Assembly: GCA_946478975.1 (NCBI GenBank)
Contig: CAMLEO010000310.1
Span: 1 to 7,929 of the forward strand
DNA length: 7,929 nucleotides
Source of the DNA: an uncultured Steroidobacter sp.
Lineage (GTDB): Bacteria > Pseudomonadota > Gammaproteobacteria > Steroidobacterales > Steroidobacteraceae
Direction of reading: 5' to 3'
Shown here piece by piece: positions 1 through 5,378 of the stretch. Every line of letters begins with the position of its first letter. Positions within the stretch are counted from its first letter, which is position 1. The position numbers and the translations under genes were made by a program. The notes beneath the pieces were generated by a model, which saw only the letters and a list, made by a program, of their open reading frames with translations, ran no database searches and was not told the origin of the DNA.

Positions 1-1
1 C

Positions 2-334
2 TGCTTCCTGGCGCCGCGGGCGAACGAGCAGATCTACAACAACGCGACCGAGCGCGCGAAGGTCGTCTATGTCGGATCACTCGCCGGCGTGGTGCCCGGC
101 GGCCCCGGCCACTCGCATCAGGCGGTGCGCGACATTTCGGCATTGGCGGCCGTGCCGGGCCTCGTCCTCGTCGAAGGCGCCGACGAGGCGGAGACCGCGC
201 GCGCGCTCGACTGGTGCCTCAACGCGCACAAGGGTGCCGCACTCGGTGATGGCACGTGCGTTCAAAGCGGCGGAGAGCCAGTGGGCGCGTCCGGATTGGT
301 TGCAACAAAGCCTGAAGCGCTACGCCGCCGATGA
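2..334 (+). CDS. Transketolase-type pyrimidine-binding domain fragment, both ends lost
   Basis: In frame 2 the first 78 or so codons read as the central (pyrimidine-binding) domain of a transketolase-family protein. This is a thiamine-diphosphate enzyme of the pentose phosphate pathway or a related C-terminal subunit. Recognisable pieces are ANEQIYNN, then VVYVGSLAG, then PGGPGHSHQAVRDISAL and VPGLVLVEGADEAETARALDWC. The 5' end lies outside the window. After the HKG at about 230-235 the usual continuation (a YLRL-type strand) is missing. The frame then runs through unrelated codons to TGA at 332-334, while frame 3 takes over as an M48 peptidase. The family call rests on the conserved block; the exact enzyme cannot be told from a fragment. 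The gene is either broken here or joined artificially. Confidence 0.7.
   Translation, partial: CFLAPRANEQIYNNATERAKVVYVGSLAGVVPGGPGHSHQAVRDISALAAVPGLVLVEGADEAETARALDWCLNAHKGAALGDGTCVQSGGEPVGASGLVATKPEALRRR
225..250. other. Junction between transketolase fragment and M48 peptidase fragment
   Basis: Family resemblance in frame 2 (transketolase) stops at about 235. Resemblance in frame 3 (M48 peptidase C-terminal region, from about VPHSVMARAF) begins at about 234-249. No intergenic sequence, ribosome-binding site or insertion-sequence end lies between them. Two unrelated gene interiors are thus abutted out of frame. This is either a deletion or recombination scar or a chimeric assembly; the sequence alone cannot decide. 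Confidence 0.6.
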
Positions 335-911
335 CGACACTCATCCGAGCCTGGCCGAGCGGCTCGCGGCGCTCGACCTCGAACCGACCGTGCCGGTGCA
401 CGATGCCGATCATTCAGCGCTGTCGTTGTTTTTTCCGGCGACGCCGTCGCTGGTGAAATTCTTCGACGACGAATGGCAGCAGGAAACCGGCCCGAAATGG
501 CGCAAGCGCTACACCGAGATCAGCGAAGCGAAGGCCAAGCTCACGCTGATGGAAGATGCCGGCAGCGAAAGCCTCAACGACCAGGAGCTGTGGGACAAGG
601 TGCTGCTGCTGCTGGAGATCGATCACGACGTCGAAGCGATGGAGGCTTTGGAAATATTGCTATCGCGCGGCGGCGAGTATCCCAAGGCGCATCTGTTGAT
701 GGGCCGCATGCTGCTGGAAAGGGCCGACGACCGCGGCTTGAAACATCTGCTGCTCGCGGTCGAGCAGGACCTGGAGCTCACCGACGAGGCCGGCCGTGCC
801 GGCTATGTTTACCTGATGCGTCGCGGGCGTGAAAAAGAAGCCAAACGGTTCTGGGCCAAGGCCCAGGAGCTTTACGAAAATCCGCGCCTGCCCGACTCGC
901 TCGAAGAGTAG
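249..911 (+). CDS. M48-family metallopeptidase, C-terminal fragment with TPR-like helices
   Basis: The frame is open from the window start, but recognisable protein begins at about 234-249, so ATG 249 is only a nominal start with no clear Shine-Dalgarno. The DDDTHPSLAERLAAL motif is typical of the region after the catalytic core in M48 (HtpX/Ste24-like) zinc peptidases. The following SLVKFFDDEWQQETGPKWRKRY block is also seen in long bacterial M48 proteins. The last 110 or so residues are alternating amphipathic helices (DVEAMEALEILL, YPKAHLLMGRML, EAKRFWAKAQELYE), which look like tetratricopeptide repeats. The HExxH zinc site and membrane helices expected upstream are absent, because the 5' half is replaced by the transketolase fragment. 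The fragment should not have peptidase activity. It ends with TAG at 909-911, convergent with the CsbD gene. Confidence 0.65.
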   Translation: MARAFKAAESQWARPDWLQQSLKRYAADDDTHPSLAERLAALDLEPTVPVHDADHSALSLFFPATPSLVKFFDDEWQQETGPKWRKRYTEISEAKAKLTLMEDAGSESLNDQELWDKVLLLLEIDHDVEAMEALEILLSRGGEYPKAHLLMGRMLLERADDRGLKHLLLAVEQDLELTDEAGRAGYVYLMRRGREKEAKRFWAKAQELYENPRLPDSLEE

Positions 912-912
912 C

Positions 913-941
913 CGCCCCGCCGGCCCGACGCCGGCAGGGCG
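913..941. terminator. Hairpin between convergent genes, possible bidirectional terminator
   Basis: Arms 913-924 and 930-941 form a 12-pair GC-rich stem with one mismatch (C918/A936) and a 5-base loop. The hairpin begins two bases after the M48 stop and ends 15 bases before the CsbD stop on the other strand. No T run follows on either strand, so intrinsic termination is uncertain; it could also protect mRNA 3' ends. Confidence 0.45.
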
Positions 942-955
942 AATACTCACAACCC

Positions 956-1162
956 TCACTGCCAATTATTACGAGAGCGGAAGTCGCGGGCCTGCCGTTC
1001 CGCGTCATCCTTCGCCAGGCCGTAGCGTTCCTGCAGTTTGCCGGCCAGGATTTCCGCGTTGCCTTCCATCTGGTCGATCTCATCGTCAGTGAGCTTGCCC
1101 CACTGCTGCTTGATCTTGCCTTTGAGCTGCTTGAAATTGCCGCTGGTAATATCTTTGTTCAT
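956..1162 (-). CDS. CsbD-family small stress-response protein
   Basis: A 68-residue protein, MNKDITSGNFKQLKGKIK..., with the typical CsbD/YjbJ (UPF0337) pattern: a short hydrophilic protein with GNFKQLKGKIKQQWGKLTDD, then a GNAEILAGKLQERYG stretch, and highly charged helices. Members are small, abundant general-stress proteins of unclear biochemical function (known of the family). The start at 1162 is chosen over an upstream start at 1222 for two reasons: MNKD is where the family begins, and a GGAGA Shine-Dalgarno sits about 6 bases before this ATG on the minus strand. The extra 20 residues of the longer form are not family-like. It is transcribed away from the aspartate kinase fusion gene and convergently with the M48 fragment. 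Confidence 0.88.
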   Translation of the reverse strand: MNKDITSGNFKQLKGKIKQQWGKLTDDEIDQMEGNAEILAGKLQERYGLAKDDAERQARDFRSRNNWQ

Positions 1163-1199
1163 GCCTGTCTCCGGTGATGCGCTGCTGCGCCATGAGCTG

Positions 1200-1230
1200 A
1201 AATAACGGGTCGCGGCCCGCAAAGTTTCAA
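1200..1230 (-). promoter_or_regulatory. Weak candidate promoter for the CsbD gene
   Basis: On the minus strand a TTGAAA (1225-1230) lies 18 bases before GTTATT (1201-1206). This is a passable -35 with a poor -10, about 40 bases upstream of the CsbD start. It is listed because no better match was seen. Stress-sigma control is plausible for this family but not shown. Confidence 0.25.
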
Positions 1231-1273
1231 CGGTGATTCGCGGCGCCCCGGCCCGTTGCGGGTAGGCCCTTTC

Positions 1274-1302
1274 TTGACACTCCGCTGCCGACGCTTTAGC
1301 GT
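1274..1302 (+). promoter_or_regulatory. Candidate sigma-70 promoter for the riboswitch-aspartate kinase transcript
   Basis: A perfect TTGACA (1274-1279) is followed, after 17 bases, by TAGCGT (1297-1302). TAGCGT keeps the first two and the last base of the -10 consensus. Transcription would then start near 1309, immediately before the aptamer at 1310, which is where a 5' leader riboswitch should begin. The position supports the call more than the weak -10 does. Confidence 0.6.
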
Positions 1303-1309
1303 TCGCACC

Positions 1310-1357
1310 TGCGCCGATTTGAGTTCAGCTTGCGGGCGCGTAAGAAATGCGGCTAAA
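1310..1357 (+). promoter_or_regulatory. SAM-II riboswitch aptamer (S-adenosylmethionine sensor)
   Basis: The stretch matches the SAM-II H-type pseudoknot. In order it shows a 5' P1 arm 1310-1314, the GAUUU block 1316-1320, UUGC 1330-1333, a 3' P1 arm 1336-1340, an A-rich linker with AAAUG 1345-1349, and GCUAAA 1352-1357. P1 pairs are U1310.G1340, G1311-C1339, C1312-G1338, G1313-C1337 and C1314-G1336. The P2 pseudoknot can pair G1328-C1353, C1329-G1352, U1331.G1351, G1332-C1350 and C1333-G1349. Against the crystallised marine metX SAM-II aptamer, recalled from memory, 1330-1357 aligns without gaps with 22 of 28 bases identical, and the first loop is two bases longer. SAM-II RNAs bind S-adenosylmethionine and repress methionine-pathway genes. 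The next gene makes homoserine, which fits. SAM-V shares the same core and is the main alternative. Confidence 0.88.
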
Positions 1358-1384
1358 GCGAAGCACACCTGCTTGAGCTTTGGC
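1352..1384 (+). promoter_or_regulatory. Antiterminator hairpin overlapping the SAM-II aptamer
   Basis: Bases 1352-1359 (GCUAAAGC) can pair with 1377-1384 (GCUUUGGC) as eight continuous pairs, one of them U.G. Inside, 1361-1365 (AAGCA) pairs with 1370-1374 (UGCUU) around the loop 1366-1369. The outer strand is the aptamer's own P2 and ligand-site strand. The inner 3' strand takes bases 1370-1374 needed by the terminator stem. The structure therefore excludes both the ligand-bound aptamer and the terminator, as expected of the ligand-free, gene-on state. This is inferred from pairing only. Confidence 0.7.
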
Positions 1385-1398
1385 GAGCGGGTTTTTTT
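1367..1398 (+). terminator. Intrinsic terminator in the riboswitch expression platform
   Basis: Arms 1367-1375 and 1384-1392 form nine continuous pairs (two of them G.U) around the 8-base loop 1376-1383. The stem is followed by an unbroken T run; the whole run is 1392-1398. It starts 10 bases after the SAM-II aptamer and ends 70 bases before the start codon, so it is a leader attenuator and not the end of an upstream gene on this strand. SAM binding, by holding 1352-1357, should block the antiterminator and let this hairpin form. Confidence 0.75.
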
Positions 1399-1411
1399 AT
1401 GCCCGCTTGCC
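1382..1411 (+). other. Alternative hairpin with a T-rich loop across the terminator
   Basis: Bases 1382-1391 can pair with 1402-1411 as ten continuous pairs (one G.T), with the T run 1392-1398 in the loop. It competes with the terminator for the 3' arm, but it would be transcribed only after the T run. It cannot prevent termination in time and more likely forms in read-through RNA. The rest of the leader, 1412-1458, shows no further structure or gene that I can support. Confidence 0.4.
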
Positions 1412-1468
1412 GACCGCATTCCCCGCCGGCTCTCGTCGACGCGTCTACGTGTCCATGCGGAGAGTGGC

Positions 1469-3214
1469 GTGAATTCATCCATCGTCGTGCTCAAGTTCGG
1501 CAGCTCGGTGTTGCGAACCGAGGCCGAGCTGCCCCAGGCCATCGAAGAAATTTATCGCGAGTGGCGCGCCGGCCGGCAAGTCATCGCAGTCGTGTCCGCG
1601 TTTGCGGGCGTGACCGATCAGCGTTACGCACAGACGCGTGCGATCACCGACGATTTGTTCGAGCAAGCCGCGTGGGTGGCGGGCGGCGAGGAAGAATCGG
1701 GAACGAAGCTCGCGGCGGCGTTGGTTGAAAGCGGCGTGTCTGCTCGTTACGTTGATGCGCGCGAGGCGGGCTTGCGAGCGCATGGCGATCCACATGAGTC
1801 CACGCCGGTCTCGCTCAACGCTGATCATTTGCGCGCTTGTTTGCACGATCACGCGGTGCTGGTGTTCCCGGGGTTCATCGCACAGGACATTCAAGGCCGC
1901 TGCGTGCTGCTCGGTCGCGGCGGCTCGGATCTCACAGCGTTGTTTCTTGCCAAAAATCTCAACGCACGCTGTCGCCTGTTGAAAGATGTCGACGGCGTGT
2001 ATGAAAGCGATCCGGCGATTGCCGAAAATCACGCGCGTCGTTTTCACCGCCTCAGCTGGCGCAGCGCGCTCGACATCGGCGGGCGGATCATTCAACCGCG
2101 AGCGCTGCAATTCGCGCAGTCGCACGGACAAACATTCGAAGTCGCGTGCGTGGGATCGAATCTCTCGACGCATGTCGATCACGGTCCGGATGAGTTCGCC
2201 GCCGTGCCTCACGAAACGATTCAACCGGTGCGCGTCGTGCTGCTCGGCTTGGGAACGGTCGGCCGCGGCGTGTACGATCACCTGGTGCGGCATGCCGATT
2301 TGTTTCGAGTCGTGCGCATCGTGGTGAAGGATCCTCACAAACCCCGCGACGTGCCCGCCGAGTTGTTATCTACCGATCCGTGGGACGCGATCGCTCAACC
2401 GGCCGACGTGGTCATCGAAACGATCGGCGGTCTGGAACCTGCGGGTGAGATCGTCCATGCGGCGCTCACGCGCGGACGTGCGGTGATTACGGCCAATAAA
2501 GCACTCATTGCTTCGCGCTGGTGGGAAAAACTTTCGCGCTTTGCCGCCGGCGACGCGCCGTTGCTACGTTATTCGGCGGCGGCAGGTGGCGCGGTACCCG
2601 TAATCGAAACGGTTGCAGCGGTTGCCCACCACTCCGGGGTCCAGCAGATTCGCGCTATCCTCAACGGCACGTGCAATTTCATCCTGGACGCGCTGGAGCG
2701 CGGGGTGGAGTTTCAAGCCGCGGTCGCGCATGCGCAGGCCTGTGGATTTGCGGAGGCCGATCCGCACGACGATCTGGTCGGCCTGGATGCGGCCCGCAAG
2801 CTCGAGATCATTGCCCGGGCGGCATTTGGCGAGGCGTTGCCGTTCGAATTGAGCGTCCGTGGCATCGCCGGCGTGACCGCGAGCCAGGCCGCCCTGGTGC
2901 GCGAAGAAGGGCTGAGCTTGAAGCTGGTCGCGACCTGCGAACGAACTGCAGGACAGGTGCGCGGCGTCGTCAAATTGCAGGAACTGCCGGCCCACGATTT
3001 TCTGGCCGGCGCCCGCGCCGAGGAAAATCGCGTCGAGATCCTGGCACGAAACGGCGAGGTCGTGCGTCTGGCAGGCAAGGGGGCGGGCCGGCGGCCAACC
3101 GCACTTTCGGTGCTCGGCGATGTCCATGAATATCTGCGGGACCGGCGCGCCGCGCTCGGCCTGGCGGGCACGTCCGGGGACGCTGCGGAGGTGGCCGCTG
3201 TTGTGAACGCGTGA
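1469..3214 (+). CDS. Bifunctional aspartate kinase/homoserine dehydrogenase without ACT domains
   Basis: A 581-residue fusion catalysing the first and third steps of the aspartate pathway: phosphorylation of aspartate, and NAD(P)H reduction of aspartate semialdehyde to homoserine, the precursor of threonine and methionine. Kinase domain (about 1-235): KFGSS at 9-13, VSAFAGVTD, FPGFIAQD, LGRGGSD ending at 154, and KDVDGVYESDP from 172. Dehydrogenase domain (about 250-575): Rossmann GLGTVG 260-265, ANKALIA with Lys344, NGTCNFI from 399, and Glu429, Asp435, Asp440 and Lys444. These four have the same spacing as Glu208, Asp214, Asp219 and Lys223 of yeast homoserine dehydrogenase. GKGAGRRPTA lies at 536-545. 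ThrA/MetL of E. coli are about 810-820 residues with ACT domains between the halves; here the halves are joined directly. The kinase motif is KFGSS instead of the usual KFGGTS. GTG 1469 is chosen because GGAGAG lies 4 bases upstream and the kinase fold begins there; an in-frame TTG at 1256 would translate through the riboswitch. The gene is preceded by a SAM-II riboswitch, so a methionine-directed role is likely. Confidence 0.92.
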   Translation: MNSSIVVLKFGSSVLRTEAELPQAIEEIYREWRAGRQVIAVVSAFAGVTDQRYAQTRAITDDLFEQAAWVAGGEEESGTKLAAALVESGVSARYVDAREAGLRAHGDPHESTPVSLNADHLRACLHDHAVLVFPGFIAQDIQGRCVLLGRGGSDLTALFLAKNLNARCRLLKDVDGVYESDPAIAENHARRFHRLSWRSALDIGGRIIQPRALQFAQSHGQTFEVACVGSNLSTHVDHGPDEFAAVPHETIQPVRVVLLGLGTVGRGVYDHLVRHADLFRVVRIVVKDPHKPRDVPAELLSTDPWDAIAQPADVVIETIGGLEPAGEIVHAALTRGRAVITANKALIASRWWEKLSRFAAGDAPLLRYSAAAGGAVPVIETVAAVAHHSGVQQIRAILNGTCNFILDALERGVEFQAAVAHAQACGFAEADPHDDLVGLDAARKLEIIARAAFGEALPFELSVRGIAGVTASQAALVREEGLSLKLVATCERTAGQVRGVVKLQELPAHDFLAGARAEENRVEILARNGEVVRLAGKGAGRRPTALSVLGDVHEYLRDRRAALGLAGTSGDAAEVAAVVNA

Positions 3215-3280
3215 GGAACAGGCGATTCTTCATAGCCGAACCCGCGCCAGGCGTAATGCAAGCGTAACTAACAATCAGGC

Positions 3281-3298
3281 CCGCCGCGCCTGCGGCGG
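3281..3298 (+). terminator. GC hairpin between the kinase fusion and the M13 peptidase
   Basis: Arms CCGCCGC (3281-3287) and GCGGCGG (3292-3298) form seven GC pairs around a 4-base loop, 67 bases after the fusion gene stop. No T run follows, so it is only a possible weak terminator or transcript-end structure. I see no clear promoter in the rest of 3215-3319. Confidence 0.3.
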
Positions 3299-3319
3299 CC
3301 CAAGCAGGAATGCAAAGGC

Positions 3320-5374
3320 ATGAAGAAATCGGTGGCTTTCATGGTGGCGTTCGCGCTGCTCTCCGGCTGTGCCAAGAAACAAGAGCCCGTTGCCGCCGCG
3401 CCTCCGCCGGCACCGGCGCCCAAGGCGGAGTTGGGCGATTTCGGCCTCGATCTCACGGCCGGCAATCCGAGCGTCAAACCCGGCGATGATTTCTTCGCCT
3501 ATGCCAGCGGCAAGTGGTACGACACGTTCGAGATTCCGCCCGACCGCGCCGCCTTCGGCCCGTTCAACAAGCTCAACGACCTGTCCGAGGAGCGCGTCAA
3601 GAAGCTGATCGAGAAAGCGGCCGCCACCAAGCCCGCCGCCGGCACGCCGGAACAGAAGGTCGGCGATTATTTCGCGAGCTTCATGGACCAGGACGGCATC
3701 GAAGCCCGAGGCCTCGCACCGCTGGAAGCGGACCTGGCACGCATCAAGGCCGCGAGCTCGAAGAAAGACATCGCGGCCTTGTTCGGACTGCAGGGTTTCA
3801 TGTCGACGTTCGGCGCCGGCATTTCTCCCGATCTGAAAGATCCGAATCGTTATTCCGTCGACATCGTCCAGAGCGGCCTCGGCCTGCCGGATCGCGACTA
3901 CTACATCAAGAACGATCCCAAGCTCGCCGAGCATCGCGCCAAGTACGTCGAATATATCGGCACCATGCTGAAGCTCGGCGGCGTGGAGGATTCGGAGAAG
4001 AAAGCGCGCGCCATCATGGATTTCGAAACGGCGATCGCGAAGGTGCAATGGCCGATCGAAAAGCTGCGCGAGGCGGAGCTCAACTACAACCCGCGCACCA
4101 AGGCGCAGCTGCTCGCCTATGCGCCGGGCTTCGACTGGCAGGCGTTCCTCGACGCCAGTGACATCGGCAAGCGCGAGAACTTCGTGCTCGGTCCGCTCAC
4201 TGCGATTCGCGACAGCGCCAAGGTCGTGAATCAAACGTCGCTGCAGACGCTGAAAGATTATCTGACGTTCCATTTGCTGCGGGCGAATGCGGCGTTCCTG
4301 CCCAAGCGCTTCGACGAAGCGAACTTCGCGTTCTACGGCAAGCAGCTGCGGGGCCAGCCTCAGCAGCGCGATCGCTGGAAACGCGGTGTAGCGATCACCG
4401 GCGATGCGCTCGGCGAGCTGGTCGGCCAGGTGTACGTCAAGGAATATTTCCCGCCCGAGTCCAAGGCGAAGATGGAAGTGCTGGTGAACAACCTGCGCGC
4501 GGCCCTCAAGCAGCGGCTCGCGACGCTGAGCTGGATGAGCGAGGACACGCGCAAGCGCGCCGAGGAAAAACTCTCCACGTTCGTGGCGAAGATCGGCTAT
4601 CCGGACAAGTGGAAAGATTACTCCGCGCTGGAAGTGAAACGCGACGACATCGTCGGCAACGTGCGTCGCGCGGCGCTGTGGGACTGGAATCGCCAGGTGG
4701 TGCGCCTGGATCAGCCGGTCGATCGCAGCGAATGGTTCATGAACGTGCAGGACATCAACGCCTACTACAATCCGCTCAACAACGAGATCGTGTTCCCGGC
4801 CGCGATCCTGCAGCCGCCGTTCTTCGATCCCGCTGCCGACGATGCAGTGAATTACGGCGGCATCGGCGCAGTGATCGGTCACGAAATCGGCCACGGTTTC
4901 GACGACCAGGGCCGCAAGTTCGCGCCGGACGGCAGCCTGCGCGACTGGTGGACCAAGGTCGACGCGGATGCCTTCAACGTCAAGACCAAACAACTGGTGG
5001 AGCAATATTCCAGCTTCGATGCCTTGCCGGGTCAGAAGGTCAACGGCGCGATTTCGCTCGGTGAAAACATCGGCGATCTCGGCGGCCTGAACATGGCGTA
5101 CGCGGCTTATCACAATTCCCTGCAAGGCAAAGAAGCGCCGGTGCTCGACGGCCTGACGGGAGATCAACGTTTCTTCCTGTCGTGGGCGCAGGTGTGGCGA
5201 ACCAAGATTCGCGACGAAGCGCTGCGCGCGCAGGTGCTCTCTGATCCGCACAGCCCGCCGTACTTCCGCGTCAACGGCGCCGTCCGCAACATGGACGAGT
5301 GGTACAAAGCGTTCGATGTGAAGCCGGGCGACAAGTTATATCTGCCGCCTGAGCAGCGGGTGAAGATCTGGTAG
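3320..5374 (+). CDS. M13-family zinc metallopeptidase lipoprotein (neprilysin/PepO type)
   Basis: A 684-residue oligopeptide-cleaving zinc metallopeptidase predicted at the cell envelope. The N-terminus is a lipoprotein signal (MKKSVAFMVAFALLSGC) with lipobox Cys17. There is no Asp at +2, so outer-membrane sorting is expected. A Pro/Ala-rich linker follows. The M13 N-terminal domain starts around PGDDFFAYASGKW (Trp66). The C-terminal catalytic domain shows NAYYNP from Asn480, zinc motif HEIGH (His521, Glu522, His525), ENIGD (third zinc ligand Glu582 and Asp586), and His644 and Arg650, which match neprilysin His711 and Arg717 in spacing. It ends RVKIW, typical of the family's C-terminus. Length and all catalytic residues are intact, so it should be active. 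The start follows an AGGA (3306-3309) ten bases upstream and gives a proper signal peptide. The next lipoprotein gene begins four bases after its stop, so the two are probably co-transcribed. Substrates cannot be deduced. Confidence 0.95.
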   Translation: MKKSVAFMVAFALLSGCAKKQEPVAAAPPPAPAPKAELGDFGLDLTAGNPSVKPGDDFFAYASGKWYDTFEIPPDRAAFGPFNKLNDLSEERVKKLIEKAAATKPAAGTPEQKVGDYFASFMDQDGIEARGLAPLEADLARIKAASSKKDIAALFGLQGFMSTFGAGISPDLKDPNRYSVDIVQSGLGLPDRDYYIKNDPKLAEHRAKYVEYIGTMLKLGGVEDSEKKARAIMDFETAIAKVQWPIEKLREAELNYNPRTKAQLLAYAPGFDWQAFLDASDIGKRENFVLGPLTAIRDSAKVVNQTSLQTLKDYLTFHLLRANAAFLPKRFDEANFAFYGKQLRGQPQQRDRWKRGVAITGDALGELVGQVYVKEYFPPESKAKMEVLVNNLRAALKQRLATLSWMSEDTRKRAEEKLSTFVAKIGYPDKWKDYSALEVKRDDIVGNVRRAALWDWNRQVVRLDQPVDRSEWFMNVQDINAYYNPLNNEIVFPAAILQPPFFDPAADDAVNYGGIGAVIGHEIGHGFDDQGRKFAPDGSLRDWWTKVDADAFNVKTKQLVEQYSSFDALPGQKVNGAISLGENIGDLGGLNMAYAAYHNSLQGKEAPVLDGLTGDQRFFLSWAQVWRTKIRDEALRAQVLSDPHSPPYFRVNGAVRNMDEWYKAFDVKPGDKLYLPPEQRVKIW

Positions 5375-5378
5375 CACG

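Noticed and set aside
69..248. Frame-3 N-terminal extension of the M48 fragment from ATG 69
   Set aside because: This stretch is Arg/Ser/Pro-rich and unlike any M48 region, and frame 2 over the same bases is a clear transketolase domain.
1292..1360. Inverted repeat CGCTTTAG (1292-1299) and CTAAAGCG (1353-1360) as a repressor operator
   Set aside because: The second copy is the conserved SAM-II 3' strand and the first overlaps the -10 region. The half-sites are about 50 bases apart, so chance similarity is likelier than a dimer operator.
1256..1468. N-terminal extension of the aspartate kinase fusion from a TTG at 1256
   Set aside because: The extra 71 codons show no resemblance to the family and run through the promoter, riboswitch and terminator. 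GTG 1469 has a good Shine-Dalgarno and matches the kinase N-terminus.
1399..1728. ORF starting at ATG 1399 as a leader peptide for amino-acid attenuation
   Set aside because: It has no run of Thr, Ile or Met codons, is 109 codons long and overlaps the kinase gene in another frame. The SAM-II aptamer explains the leader better.
1475..2338. 287-codon open frame on the minus strand
   Set aside because: It is antisense to the kinase domain of a clearly recognised gene, with no family-like motifs.
3275..5251. 658-codon open frame on the minus strand
   Set aside because: It lies antisense to the M13 peptidase, is rich in Arg/Leu/Ala with no recognisable motif, and is a typical GC-rich mirror frame of a real gene.
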